This document shows, in pieces, positions 22,375 through 34,900 of a DNA stretch of 64,000 bases. The position numbers and the translations under genes were made by a program. Where the stretch lies: assembly GCA_036245805.1 (NCBI GenBank), contig BTRK01000003.1, positions 24,066,685-24,130,684 on the forward strand, written 5' to 3'. Under the pieces are notes generated by a model. That model made no database searches and was not told the DNA's origin. It was given only the letters and a program-made list of their open reading frames with translations. Source of the DNA: Pristionchus mayeri (taxonomy: Eukaryota > Nematoda > Chromadorea > Rhabditida > Neodiplogasteridae). Within the stretch, counting starts at the first letter, position 1. Every line of letters starts with the position of its first letter.

Positions 22375-22385
22375 AATTAATTTAG
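22375..22385 (+). promoter_or_regulatory. Likely trans-splice acceptor touching the NDUFA9 start
   Basis: TTAATTTAG immediately precedes the ATG at 22386, and the region from 22012 has no coding exon. The position fits spliced-leader addition to a downstream operon gene. Confidence 0.4.
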
Positions 22386-25300
22386 ATGCTGGTAGCGAAC
22401 AGGGGCGTGGCCCTTGCTCAGGGAGTCCGCGCCTTCGCATCTCAAGCCACTCCCGCCATTCCTGAGAAGCGGGAGAGCAGCGTTAACGTGCGTCTCTCCT
22501 TTTCCTTCCCACTATGAGTTCAACGTGCAGGCCTCGCTGCGGAAGGGTGCGGGCGGTCGGGCCTCCTTCTCAGGCAACGTCGTCACTGTGTTCGGAGCAT
22601 CGGGATTCCTCGGTCTCCCCGTTGTGAATCGCCTCGCCAAGAATGGAAACCAGATCATCATTCCCTACAGGTGCAGTTGTTTATTATGCATTGAAGATCT
22701 TTAGCTACTATATTCGTGAATACTAATTTTATACGTTGTATTATATGAAGGCTTGTACAGACAAGATCCGTACTACATGCGCGAGCTGAAGGTGGTGGGC
22801 GAGCTTGGCCAGATCCTCTTCTTCCCCTTTGAACTTAAGGACGAAGCGAGCATCAGAAAGGTACCTGAGTAATATCTTCTAATCTTATCGGGATGTGAGC
22901 GATATTATATATTATTTCAAATTTGAAATAGTATACGCCGCTTTTTTTGTCGGAAACAATATGAGGCCGGTTGCCGAGGAGTCGAACAAGGGCTGGCACA
23001 TCAAAACTTCGAAAATTTGTGGAAAGGTATTTTCGATGGTGCTGATCATCATGGTATGCGTCATTTTGCACCAAACCGACCGGTGCAGCCGGGCTGCACA
23101 TTTCTCTGTTTTCGATTTTCCTAAATAATTCAAAAAGTAATCATCCGATTGACTCAATTTTTAGAGGTGGTAAATCTAATGATTAATATCATAACACAAT
23201 ATTTAGAGTGAAAATATATTTATGCAAATTCATAGAAACATCAGTTCTCGAATACTAGGAAAAAGTGGAAGCTGAAATTTGGATAGAAAGATGCGCCTTG
23301 TCGAGACGATCATTTTTCGAATTATATGTATGGGGTTTGCAGAGACCACTTTTTTGCTATGACACATTTTCTGCGTCATTCATTACATTTCGCAGCTCGC
23401 CGATGCGTGGGTAATTGAGAATTGAAATAGGTTTCATCTTCCATTAACTAGTTATTGTCCAATCAGTCTCATCATGTTGCATTCGCAGTGAAACATATTT
23501 AAATTCTCAATTACCCACGCATCGGCGAGCTTCGAAATGTAATGAATGACGCAGAAAATGGGTCATAGCAAAAAAGTGGTCTCTGCAAACCCCATACTTA
23601 TAATTCGAAAAATGATCGTCTCGACAAGGCGCATCTTTCTATCCAAATTTCAGCTTCCACTTTTTCCTAGTATTCGAGAACTGATTTTTAAATGAATTTG
23701 CATAAATATATTTTCACTCTAAATATTGTGTTATGATATTAATCATTAGATTTACCACATCTAAAAATTGCAAGTCAATCGGATAATTAGTTTTCGAGAT
23801 ATTTAGGAAAATCAAAAACAGAGCAATGTGTAGCCCGGCTGCACCGGTCGGTTTGGTGCAAAATGAAAAAAAAATCTGGCGCTCTCGCCTATTTCGCAAT
23901 CGGGGAAGCGGGGTGCACGGCAATTTTTTTCTCGACATCCCGTTGCAAGTCATGGCCCTTTCCTGATCAAAAAATGGTGTGGCACGTGCGGTCATTTCTA
24001 TGCTTAGCGGCACGGTTTGCACCCCTTATATACGGTTCTGTATTTCACGGCTATAAATGTAGTGATGTGCTTGGTTCGTAAACACCGCCCTTTCACACAA
24101 ATCAATCAAAATACCGAAAACCGTATAGCACTAACACAGTATTTTGACAGAAACGGTAGAAAAGCTACAGACTCTCAGGCGAAAAAGTACAGTACCACAG
24201 GAACCATCATGGGCTGTGCAATTGAATTTTACAGTACACCTTCCGAACAGGGGTGCCCATTTTTTACAGGTATGTCGATGAAAAAATTGCCGTGAGGGTG
24301 CCTAGGGAGGGCGTAGGGGGTAGAGACGCAGAGGAAAAAGTGGACGGAGCTTCTTGCCCCTCAACTGCAGCCCCTCAACCTTATTATTATTATTAAGGAA
24401 TATTTGGCACTTCTCTAGCTTAGGGGGTGACTCCGCCCACTTTCCCTCCCCGCGAAGCGGTGAGACCCGATCGTTGCTTACTGCTTAGGCTAAAAGCCGG
24501 CTTAGGCCGGCGATATGCACAGAAGCTGCGTAGCTTTAGCCTGTTCTGTTCTCCCGTACCCGAGTAGAGACTCAGGGGTCTGAGTGGGAGGAATGGGCTT
24601 ACCCCCTAAACTAGAGAAGTCCCGAATATTTATAAGACATGGGTTGAGGTTCTTCGCTACTCTAACATCGTGATCAATCTGGTTGGGACTCGTGTTCCTA
24701 CTAAGAACTACTCGATGGAGGAGACTCATGTGAATGGAGCGAGAAGACTCGCGCGCATCTCTCGGTTAGACTCCTCCCTCTCTCTACACTGCATAACCCA
24801 CTAACCCATGTTTGGTAGGAGTCAGTAAGTGAGGGATGTATCTGCAGAGAGATGGGCGTCGATCGATTCATCCATCTCTCCGCCCTGGGAGCCAATCCCA
24901 ATCCAGAGAAAGGATTCTTCGTCGGAGCGAGCGAATTCCTCAGAACGAAGGGACTTGGAGAAAACGCTGTTAGCCATTATTTAATTAATATTCCACCTCA
25001 AAATTAAAGTGCAGCCATTTTAACTACACTCATAGATTTTACGGTTTTTGAGCAAGAAAAAAATACTTACGAATAATTAAGAAAATATATATTTCGATTA
25101 TTTGTAAATAAATGATATTTATTGATCAATGACTAATGAAATAGAAATGTAAATATTGGTTGTAGGTGCGTGACGAGTTTCCGTCGGCGACGATCGTCCG
25201 TCCCTCCCTGATGTATGGAGAGAACGATGGATTCATCCAGTACTACGTATCCAGGTGAGTGCACCCCCTTCTCTGTCCTTTCCATTCACTGCCATCTACT

Positions 25301-26347
25301 ATGTGGCGATATCTCAATTGCGGATTGTGGCTACAATAGTCGGAAGCTTTTTAGTTTTGGCGATTGATACCGAGGTGGTAATGGTAGTATTCTAGATGGC
25401 GCAAAACTCCCCTGGACACTGTGTATCTCTACAAGAGTGGAGAGCAGACCATCAAGATGCCCGTATGGGTGAGTGCACACACTCATTGCCCAGATATGAA
25501 GATATTCATTGTGCCTCTTCTCCCCTTCATCAATCGATAATTGACAGGGGGGTGATGTTGCTCTTGGTCTGGAGAGGATCGTGCGCGACGTGTCTACCAA
25601 CGGGAAGACGTTCGAATTGGTCGGTCCCCATGCCTACCAGATGAGTGAACTCGTCGACTTCATGTACAAGAAGGCGCATTGTCTTCCGCAGTTCGGATTC
25701 AAGTACGATTTCCCAATCACATTACCTTCACACAGATTTGTGCTCGCCAGTCCCCCCCTCTTCTTCCTTCCTCGATTGTTCCTCTTAGTTACCGTCGTCA
25801 CGGTCTGCCGGATCCGTACTTCATGGCCCTCACTCTGGCGACTGAGATGTGGGGCAAGTTCTTCAAGTGCAAGGTTCCCCTCAACAGGGAATGGATGCAG
25901 TATGTCGTGAGTTATGGGCATTAGGTCGGATTATAACCTTCCGGATTATTACCAAAATAATATCCTTCCGCAATAGGTTCCCATAGTATCAAAAATGCTT
26001 CTGAGGAAGTTCTGCAAAAGAATCCATTTTTGGTGATCCTGAAGGCCCGGAAGGTTGTCATCCAACGCTGATCATCCGGCCTAGTATCGAGTGCATTCAC
26101 TCTCCATCTCATATCGAAAGGGTTCGGGCTGATTCGAATGATGGATGAGAGATTGAGAAGGAGTGTTGGGTGTCAGGAAGCGACGAACGATGTCATGACT
26201 GGCTGCCCTGGGTTCGATGAATTGGGAGTGAGGAAACTGGGCGAGTTCGAGATGCTGGGAGGACAGCAGGCATTCTATCGATCATTCTACAAGTACTACG
26301 AGGAACAGCTAGGAGATCTCCCTGCTCCCCCTCTTCCTCTGAGGTGA
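22386..26347 (+). CDS. NDUFA9: NDUFA9, 39-kDa complex I subunit
   Basis: Accessory subunit of mitochondrial NADH:ubiquinone oxidoreductase, an atypical short-chain dehydrogenase that holds NADPH. The presequence [20 protein letters not shown] is arginine-rich and acid-free. Exon 2 has the Rossmann motif [20 protein letters not shown] and IIPYR. Exon 3 reads [20 protein letters not shown] and ends SIRK. After a 1.8-kb intron, exon 4 begins at 24649 with [20 protein letters not shown]. Then come [80 protein letters not shown] and a last exon from about 26175 ([20 protein letters not shown]) to the stop at 26347. Phases agree at the joins I checked. The large intron holds three inverted-repeat elements. 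The gene ends 265 bp from the convergent sarcoglycan gene. Confidence 0.92.
22958..23868. repeat. Fold-back element, family A copy 2
   Basis: Arms of about 375 bp (about 23053-23428 and 23497-23863) are inverted copies. Landmarks are TTTTGCACCAAACCGACCGG at 23065 and its complement near 23845, and GATGCGTGGGTAATTGAGAA at 23403 against 23505-23525. The left outer flank (from 22958) resembles the outer arm of the 9527-10333 element, sharing GTGGAAAGG, GGTGCTGATCATCAT and CATTTTGCACCA in the same order. The right outer flank is cut short at about 23868. Located in NDUFA9 intron 3. Confidence 0.8.
23914..24297. repeat. Short TIR element in NDUFA9 intron 3
   Basis: Terminal inverted repeats of about 24 bp: GCACGGCAATTTTTTTCTCG at 23912 pairs with CGATGAAAAAATTGCCGTGA at 24277. 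The 384-bp body has no convincing coding sequence. It looks like a MITE. Confidence 0.55.
24373..24652. repeat. Inverted-repeat element abutting NDUFA9 exon 4
   Basis: GAATATTTGGCACTTCTCTA at 24398 and the following AGCTTAGGGGGT are mirrored by ACCCCCTAAACTAGAGAAGT at 24601 and CCCGAATATT. An outer pair CCCCTCAACC (24373) and GGGTTGAGG (24641) extends the arms. The right end contains the AG used as the exon 4 splice acceptor. An internal hairpin AAAGCCGGCTTAGGCCGG lies near 24492. Confidence 0.65.
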
Positions 26348-26611
26348 GAGTGCCATTATTCGACTGTCACTAATTGAAAAGGGGGTCGTGCTGGGGGGGG
26401 GGGGGGGGGAGTGGGCAATTTGAAAAGAGCGACTTTCAGATCGCCCCCACTGGTGAAGCGATCAAATGCAGTCTTCGCTTAGAATGGAAGAGACGTCGGA
26501 GAGAGCGAAGATTTATTGATTGTTTTGAGATGATGGTCTCTCCCGTGTATAGTGAGATAGATTGGGACGAATTATCGATTAATATAAAACTTGAAAAGTC
26601 AAATGCTCGAT

Positions 26612-28636
26612 CTACACACAAATATTGTGGGGAGCAATGCATGGTTTGTTGCCAGGGACAGTGAATAGAATGGGACGAGGGGAAGAACAGATACAGAGAC
26701 GGAATGCATCGATGGATGCTGAGAGAGAGGGAGATTGAGAGAGGGGAACTCCAGAATGAGAACCACCGAGGAAGACTGAACCACGCAGATGCAGAGTCCC
26801 GTCTTTCTGAAGGGGAGAGGACAGGTTCGCATTGGAGATGCACGAATCACACCGTCGTATTGAAGTTGACTGCATTCCCACTGGCCATGTGAACTCCTCT
26901 GGCATTGAAGAGAACTGCCTCATTCCCTCTGATTGAGATATCCTCCACTCCCACTCGGAGACGATCATTCACTGCTGATCGAACCTCAACGAGAAGAGTA
27001 GAGAGAAGGGGAGAAGGGGAGGGGGTACTTTGTTAGTGATGATTGTTGATGAGGAGATTCGTTTGATCTTCTTATCCAATGGAAGGAGAGGATGACGAGC
27101 TGAGAAGACCGGACGGGAATCCTTCGACGAAATGATCTAGAGTGCCATAGATTATGGATTGGAAGTGTAAGTGATACCTGGAAGTCGTCCAATCCCTGCA
27201 AGACACATCCCTCTTCCTGTAGGATCATCTTGCTCCCTCCTGGCTCTCCCTGTATCACCACCTGAGGAGAGTGGATAGGGAGAGGCGAAGAAGGACTCAC
27301 TCACTCTCGACCCATACACATTCAGATCATTGTCCACTCCTCCATGGACCTTCCCAGATGAAGAGATCACTCTGTTCAGATCCATCTCCCTCCCTCCGAA
27401 GTGAACCATCTCACAACAAATTGAATAGTCAATCATCCATAGGGAGATAGGTCACGACAAATGGTCACCTTTTCTTGCTCTCCCGTAGTTGGATTCTTCA
27501 CTTTGTAGAACTTGATAAGTCTCATTCCTTGATGAGACATTTCGAGAGTTCGTATAATCATGACATTCAACTGAAAGACTCCTCTCGTTCTCTCTCTTCG
27601 ATTGATCGCGTCTTCAGAATATGCATACCGTGAAAGTATTTTGCCTTTGAGTCAAAGTATGATGATACTGACCGCGAGAAGAATGAATGAGAAGAGAGCG
27701 AGTAATATCAACACTGTGATGAGTAGACATAATTTCTTCTTTCTCAGTCCTGTGTGTTCCAAATCTTCGTCCTCCTCTTCACGAGAATCACTGAATACAA
27801 AAGATTTTCCCTTTTACCTCACGTCAGAACTTATGAGAAATTTGTGTATTCATTTTGATCAATCAATTCCTGTAGACAGTACCGTGAACATTTTTATGGA
27901 ATATCAGCCTGAGACCGTATTTTGCCCAATCTCAGAACTGTAATTCATGAAAAGAGGATTTGTTAGTAGTTTTTCCAATCTATGAACATGCTCGGCTTTC
28001 CGGATTGAAGGAAGATCAATATTTGCAAAATTCCAATTTAAAAAAATCACTTAGAAATTTGAATTTTGAGAGCGAGTAGCATTGAGGAAATTTGTATTCA
28101 CTTTCATAGAACAATGAATAAGTGTGAATCACATAATATATGGTTAATATAGAACTGGTTAAACTATTTAATCTCTGCAATACTAATGAAAAACGGAGAA
28201 TATGTTGGTTAATTGGAAAGCCTACCAGCAAACCCCTCTCAATCATATAAGGGGGTACGTGAGGGCATTTTCGCTTTTGCGAACTAGTTCGACGGTTTTG
28301 TAACGATTCAACTGTAGTTCAATTGTTAGTAACAATTGAAATTTTGAACAATTGTTACACAAAATTTTTGAAAACTTTAAAAATGTTTTTAGAAGATATT
28401 AAAGCAGTTTTCAAGGTATTAAAAAAATTAGTGTAACAATTGTTCAAAATTTCAATTGTTACTAACAATTGAACTACAGTTGAATTGTTACAAAACCGTC
28501 GAACTAGTTCGCAAAAACGAAAATGCCTTCACGTACCCCCTTATATCATTATTATTAACTGAAACAATAGTTTAACTGACCGTCTTATAGGAAGACTGGA
28601 ATCAGAATCTCTCCGAACATAAACGGGTGCTCTCAT
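26612..28636 (-). CDS. sgcb-1: Beta-sarcoglycan
   Basis: Single-pass type II membrane protein of the dystrophin-associated sarcoglycan complex in muscle. The likely start at 28636 gives MRAPVYVRRDSDSSLPIR. After an intron containing a fold-back element come SDSREEEDEDLEHTGLRKKK and the membrane segment LLITVLILLALFSFILLAVS; human beta-sarcoglycan has HKTGLRGRKG at the same spot. The extracellular beta-helical part follows: GMRLIKFYKVKNPTTGEQE, FGGREMDLNRVISSSGKVHG, VDNDLNVYGSRV, VVIQGEPGGSKMILQEEG, FSARHPL, RLRVGVEDISIRGNEAVLF. A 46-nt intron leads to the last exon 26806-26612 (KDGTLHLRGSVFLGG), which ends LCICSSPRPILFTV and CIAPHNICV. The C-terminal cysteines match the family's disulfide cluster. 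The N-terminus could extend further upstream. Convergent with NDUFA9. Confidence 0.88.
28245..28553. repeat. 309-bp MITE-like fold-back in a sarcoglycan intron
   Basis: Terminal inverted repeats of about 114 bp start ATATAAGGGGGTACGTGAGG at 28245 and end with the complement at 28533-28552. The arms match almost base for base, including GCGAACTAGTTCGACGGTTT and TCAATTGTTAGTAACAATTG. The AT-rich loop is about 28363-28431. No open frame of note. Confidence 0.9.
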
Positions 28637-28916
28637 TTGACTAGCTCGAGTGTAAGATCTTCTTTGCCTCGCCCATCCCTCTCGATATGACCACTCTCTC
28701 CTCTTCCAAACAGTTGTCAGCCAATCGAAGGCGGATTCACTTTATCGAGAACTAGCGAAGGAAGTAATTAAAAGTATAATTGATATGATTTAATATGAGA
28801 GAGAGATGGTGGATTTAAGATCTACTGATAGATGGGAGGCCTCGTGTGGAGGCTAGAGGGAGAGAGACCTGAGAGTGTAAGTGAGTCCAGTCTTATGAAA
28901 GGGATGGGGCAATCAA

Positions 28917-31900
28917 TCAATAATCGTCGTCTTCGATGGTCGATCCCCTGTACAACTGCTGAGACTTGCGTGTCTCTAGAACACGCAGAGCATCGTTCTC
29001 GAGGACTTTCGCCTTAAACAATAAATGCTACCGTACTTTCCTCCTCCTACAGTACCTGTGCGGAGAGAGTTCGTAGATTGTGGAGAGTGACGTATTGCAT
29101 GGAGCAGAGGTCGGCCATATAAGACTCGCTCACCAGCGACTTCTTCTGCAGTTCTTTCTGTAGCTGTGATAGCTGCAAAGGGAGAGTCGAGGGGGGAGGA
29201 AGTGAGGGGGGGAGAGGGGAGGGGGGCATACCGTCTCTCCTCTCTCTCTGTTCAGATGCTTCTGTGCCACCAATTCCCCGTCCGTCTCGGCGAATTTCTC
29301 GTTGAGAGAATCGAGAGCCTCTTGTGTTTCGTTTCTCTGTCGATCGAGCTGAGAAGAGAGAATGTGATTGGGATAAAGATGAGACCACCTTCAGTCTCAG
29401 TTTCATCTCGTTGTCCAATTCGTCTTCAAGTTCTTCGATTCGTTGGATCAATTGACGGATGTGCATCTCAAAGATTCACTGTTTGATTTGTAACGACTTC
29501 CAATTTTCAAACAGGCCGAAATCAAAGAAATAGTTCTCACTTGCAACTTCACGATCAGATTTGCGTCTCCAATTGCCTTGAGTTTGAGTTCTGCGAAGTC
29601 CTCATCTCTCCTGAAAGAACAGATGATATCTCCCTCCCCCTCCCTTCCCCTTTCCCTCTAACCTCTTGCTGTCTGCATCCACTGCAGACTGCTGATTCTT
29701 GAGCATCAGAAGCTGTTCCGCCAACTTATTCAATTCGGACTCCACCTTTTTCTTAGCTGTAAGATAAACGAATATTGAGAAAAGGATGTAGAGATCAAAG
29801 ATTACCTCTCATCGCATCTTCCTTCAATTTCTTCTCTTGGAGGGCCTTCTCCTCAGCTAAGTTCACATCCTCTTTCAATTTCTCCTGCGAGAGTATGAAG
29901 ATACGGGGGAGGGGGAGGAGGGGGAAGGGGGGGGGGAGGAAGTACCTGCATCTCGAGCATCCGTTCTTCATTGAGTGCAGCTTGCTCCAGTTTGTCCTTC
30001 AGTTCAGCATTCGCCATCTCCTGCAATGGAAGGGGGAAGGAGGGAAGAAGGGGGGGGGGGGGGGAGTGGATGGATGAGGGAAGGGATCTCCCGGATCGAT
30101 GAGATACCAAGGTGCAAATAGAGCAGACAACAAAAAGTGTTCAGTGTCCCGACCTGTGCCTTCTTCTGAGCTGTCATTGATTCGATGTGTCCATTCAATT
30201 GAGAGATCTGCTTGGCAAGTGACTCCTTCTCCATCTCAATCCTTCCTGCCACTCCATTCCTATCCCTTGACCTACTTGAGAGACTGCAGTTGCCTTCTCC
30301 TCTTCCATCCTCATTCCGTTCATCTTCTCCTCCCATTCCTTCCTCTCCCTCTCCCTCTCTCTCTCCGTCTCCTTCGCCTTCCACTCCAACAGTTCCTTCG
30401 CTTCGTGTTCTCCTCTCAGTGATTTGTTCAGTTCCTGCAATCGTCGATCAATCGATATTCTTCATCTGAGTGGCACCTCCATCTCCTTCTTCCTCCTATT
30501 CGCTGCAGCTCTCTCCCTCTCAAGAGATCCCTTCACGTCGTCTAACTCGTTGTTCTTCTTACTCAATTCTTCTGCCAATTTCTTCCTCTCTTCATTCGAT
30601 GCAGCTTGTGAGTCTTCCACTTCCTGCAATAAGGGCTATTTCCGGTAAATAAATTAATAATGAAATATACAAGATTACGGTATTGTTTGAAGTTCGCGCG
30701 GTTCTTGCAGAATTACCGTATTGGATATTGACTCCCCAAGTATTGGGAGGTCAATGATTATTCAATTTCAATTATTTCCTTTTCACTGTTTCACCTTTAG
30801 TCTCTTCTCCAACATTTCAACTTCAGCCCGAGGTCTCATTCCCTTCAACATCGGCTTCATCCTCTGGAATAATCTCCACCACTGCCACGAGCTGTAAGTT
30901 CTTTATTTTGCATCATTCATTTGTTTTGGTGTGCCCACTGGAGTTTATTCCACTGCCTGACGTTGTATCTGAAAAAAAATATCGTCCAATAACATGTTTG
31001 GTGCTGGAATAAACTTACTGAATAACAGCGGCCATTTCATCGCCCAAAGTGAGTCTTTTGAATGCTTTCTAAATAGGAATATCAATTTGTATGGCTCAAA
31101 CCGTGATAACCTGAGCGAGGAACCATCTGATTCTAGTTTGCAGAGCGAGAAGCATCTTGGAAATCGCCTCGTCCCTCAGCTCTTCCATCCTCGCGAGCAT
31201 CCCAGCTCGGAAGAAGACCTTCGAGTGATTCGTGAGTTATTTATTCTCCCTTTCACCCCCTTTCACTAGCCTTCGTCTCTCCAGTTTTGAAGTTATCGAC
31301 GTTGATGATGTCACTGTCCACTAACTTCTTGAGCATTGCTTCGGAAGCCTTCCGCGGACTTTTCTCTCTTTTATTAATTGAATATTATATTTATTCACGA
31401 CCATATGTAATCATGTTTTTTTGGATTACCTGGCCTCTTGAGCAGCTAGAATAGCGTATCTGTACTTGAACTCAGCATATATCATTCTGTTGGGGAAGCC
31501 TTTTCGACAGATTCTGATGCCTTCCAGAACTCCGTTGCATGTTAGCTAACAATCACAATTAAATTGTAATGATGGACGTAGGGATGCACCTGATTGAGAA
31601 CAAGAGGAGCATCAATGAGTCCACTGGTCTTCTTCTCATTGGGGATGATGCATCGTATGAAGTGAGGTTGAGTGGAGTGAAGCATGGCCATGAGGGAAGT
31701 GAGTGACTCCCTGTACATGGTAGACACGGTGAGGAATGAGGCAGCCTTGCCCCTTCTCCCTCCCGTCTGCTGCTTCCCTGCAGAGAATGCTGAGAGGGGA
31801 GGGTGGAGGGGTGTACCTCTGGCAGCACTCTCCTCTCTGTCCACATCAGTAATGTACTCCTCCCACAGTGCATACAATATCCCTTGCTTATCACTCGTCT

Positions 31901-34900
31901 TGAGGACGGCTACTGCCGAGTCGTTGAGTGGATCCTGCATGGAAGAAGGGTACGGTAGATGTGATAGTGGATGAAGAGTGGACCTTGTTCTTGTCCAGCC
32001 AGTGCTCTGCGTTGTATCTTACCACTCCTGCATAGTGCACGATTGCGAAGTGAGCTTGAGCTTGCTTCCCCTTCGGAGGCTTAGCCTCAATTGATCCTAT
32101 TGTCAATTGGTTAAAAGGATAAGAGGGTACTTTTTGGAAGTTGGGATGTTTCCCAAGGTGTTGCGTGGTCAACTTGTCCACGTAGGTCATATCGGATGCC
32201 TTGGGCACGATGCATTCTTCGTCCAGCATAGAGATGATACCGAGAGGCTGAGAGGAGAGTGAGATGGATAGAGAAGGGAGAGACGTACCTTCTCGATCAG
32301 ATCGATGCATGACTGGAGATCCAGACCGAAGTCGATGAAAGTCCATGCGATACCTTCTCTCTTGTACTCCTGAATAGGGATGGATCTCTCCCATCTTCCC
32401 CTCTCTATTACCTCTTGTTCCAATACGAACATATGGTGGTTGAAGAATTGCTGCAGTTTCTCATTGACGAAGTTGATCCAGAGCTGTTCGAAGGAATTCC
32501 TCTAGAATGGAAAGCACTCGATCACTAAACGGAGATCTCCCTCACATCGAATATCTCAAATCCTGCGATATCCAGCACTCCGATGTAATACACCGCCAAT
32601 TCCTCATTCCCTTGTAGTGTCTTGTTGCATCTGCAGATGACCATTGATCTGCGTGACACTTGGAGGAGTACCTCTTGATGAGCCAAGTGAACATTCGTGC
32701 GTAGATGGCCTTGGCGAGTGCTCCTACAGCCCATTCCACCTAGAGAAGATATGAGTATAGAGGGCACAACCCCCCTCCCTTCGGCATTTATTCGTTTTCT
32801 AAAACCCATCCCCAAACGTGCCCTGTTCTTTCCCCTCTCTCTCATTTTGAATTTTTTTTCTCCTCATTTCCGTTTTCTTCTACCACTTCTCTGCTGAGAG
32901 AGGGTGGTAAATGAGAGGAAGGATCGGGGGGGGGGGGGGGCGTGCTGACTTACAAGAAGTGCTGACTTACCTGTTGTTGATTCTGTCCCTTGCACACCCA
33001 CTCTACGCCCACTTTGACTCTTGGGCGTAACAGAGCTCCGACCAACTTCTCCTCCTCAACTCCGAACAATTTGGAGGCAAGTGTTGCACCTTAAAGAAGG
33101 AGGCCTCGTTCAATTGAATTCTAGTCTTGAATGCGATGTAGTCATTGACTGTCATGCTGGCTACTCACTCTTCATATCCTCTATCTCCGCCTGTTCCTCT
33201 CTCGGCTTCTGCTTGAATCGCATCTCTCCCATGTGCATAATAGCAGCACACAACTTGTACAGATCCTCCTTCTCCTCCGCACAGAAGTTCATGACGTCGA
33301 ATGCTTTCTGCGGAAGGGTCAGTTAAGGACAGGGCGAAGGCTCAAGCTGACATCAGTGGTCTTCCATTCCTCTTGGTCGTCCATTCCGGGAACGGTGATC
33401 TCAGCCTGCGACACGAATGAGTACTTGTGCACGTCGTCCTCGAGGAAGAATTTGTCTGCAGCCACTCGTTATCTCTTGTACTTGTATTTTAGACAACCTC
33501 TCAGATGCTTCTGCGTCATTATCTGGTAGAATATGTGGTAAGATCTCTCTCCCGGTGCCTGAGTGATCACTCTGGACTTCTCGAGTAGATCTTGAATTGG
33601 CTCATAGTTTCTCTGTCTCTCCAACTGCGGGTCTCACAGTGTTCGATGTCTCCTCCCACCAGAGTTCCCTTCGTATCGAAATGCATGCGAATGAATTTTC
33701 CGAATCGAGACGAATTGTAGTTCCTAACAGTGGCTCCATTCCCGAACGCCTCGATGGCTGGATTGGCTTGGACTACTTGTTCTTCCAGAGAGATCTCCTG
33801 CCAAGTTTTCGCCATCTCTCTCTCTTTTTTTTTCTCGAAGGGAGGAGGTTAATTACCTGCTTGTCCCTATCTCCATTCGATCCTCCTATTCGGGCGAAGT
33901 ACGAGATGACCTTCTTTGTGTTCTCAGTCTTGCCAGCCCCAGATTCTCCAGTGATTAGCATTGACTGATTTTTCTTGTCTAAATCATATGATTTAATGGA
34001 TGAGGAAGGAAGATGATGGAGTACCATGTAACATATTTCTGAATGCCTCATCGGAGACTGCGAATAGATGAGGAGGCATCTCTGATCTACGTCGATTGAT
34101 GTACATGGAGGCCACTGAGTCAGTGTAGATGGGCAGTAGTTTGTAGGGATTGATGAAGACACAGAAGAGACCGGAATAAGTCTGAAATACGGAGATTAGC
34201 CATTGGAGGGTCACACTCTTATTACGAGTGTTTGCGTGAAGAAAGAAAGGGCCAGTCTAGACGAGTATCTCTCTTTGCCCTCTCCCTGGATACTCAATGC
34301 ATTCTAGTTACGAGACTTACGTAGATCATCATGGATTTGTATCGCATGCGTAGATTATGGAGGACGGAAGCCTCATTAAGGAAGGTTAGAGTGGACCTGC
34401 AGAGTTGATGGAGAAGGGGAGAGGGGGGATTCTTACATATCCTCTGTCTTCTCGTACTTGGCCGGATTAATCTCCTGCACTTCATTCTTCGAGAGATTCT
34501 TCTGCAGACATTTGAGGATGAGTGGATGTATTCATTCTCCCACCGTGTCTCCATTAGGTAGTAGGAGAGTGAGTGAGTCGCCCTCCTCACTCTTGATCTC
34601 CCCTATGAGGAATCCTTCTTCTGCATCGGGAATCCATCTATGAGTCGTGTTGTCGAAGAGACGCGACGCTTGGTTCTGATATTCTTTTATATTTTCTACA
34701 TCCTAGCATTCCTTATATGCAAGCGAATGAGAATTTAGGAAATATTAGGATCAAAATAGAAGAATTACATCCTTTTTATTAAAAAGGACGATGTGCTGAG
34801 AGAGGAAAAAGTTGTAGATAAGAGGAGGGCTTGTTTATGAATGGCTTAAGTTTGGTGAGAAACATGAACGTGAAAGACAGTATTATCAACTTGCAAAAAT

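Noticed and set aside
25331..25921. Open frames of 80-109 codons in alternative frames inside NDUFA9
   Set aside because: They overlap exons with clear NDUFA9 homology and carry none themselves.
29775..30640. Plus-strand frames opposite the myosin rod
   Set aside because: They are complementary to in-frame coiled-coil exons of the minus-strand myosin.
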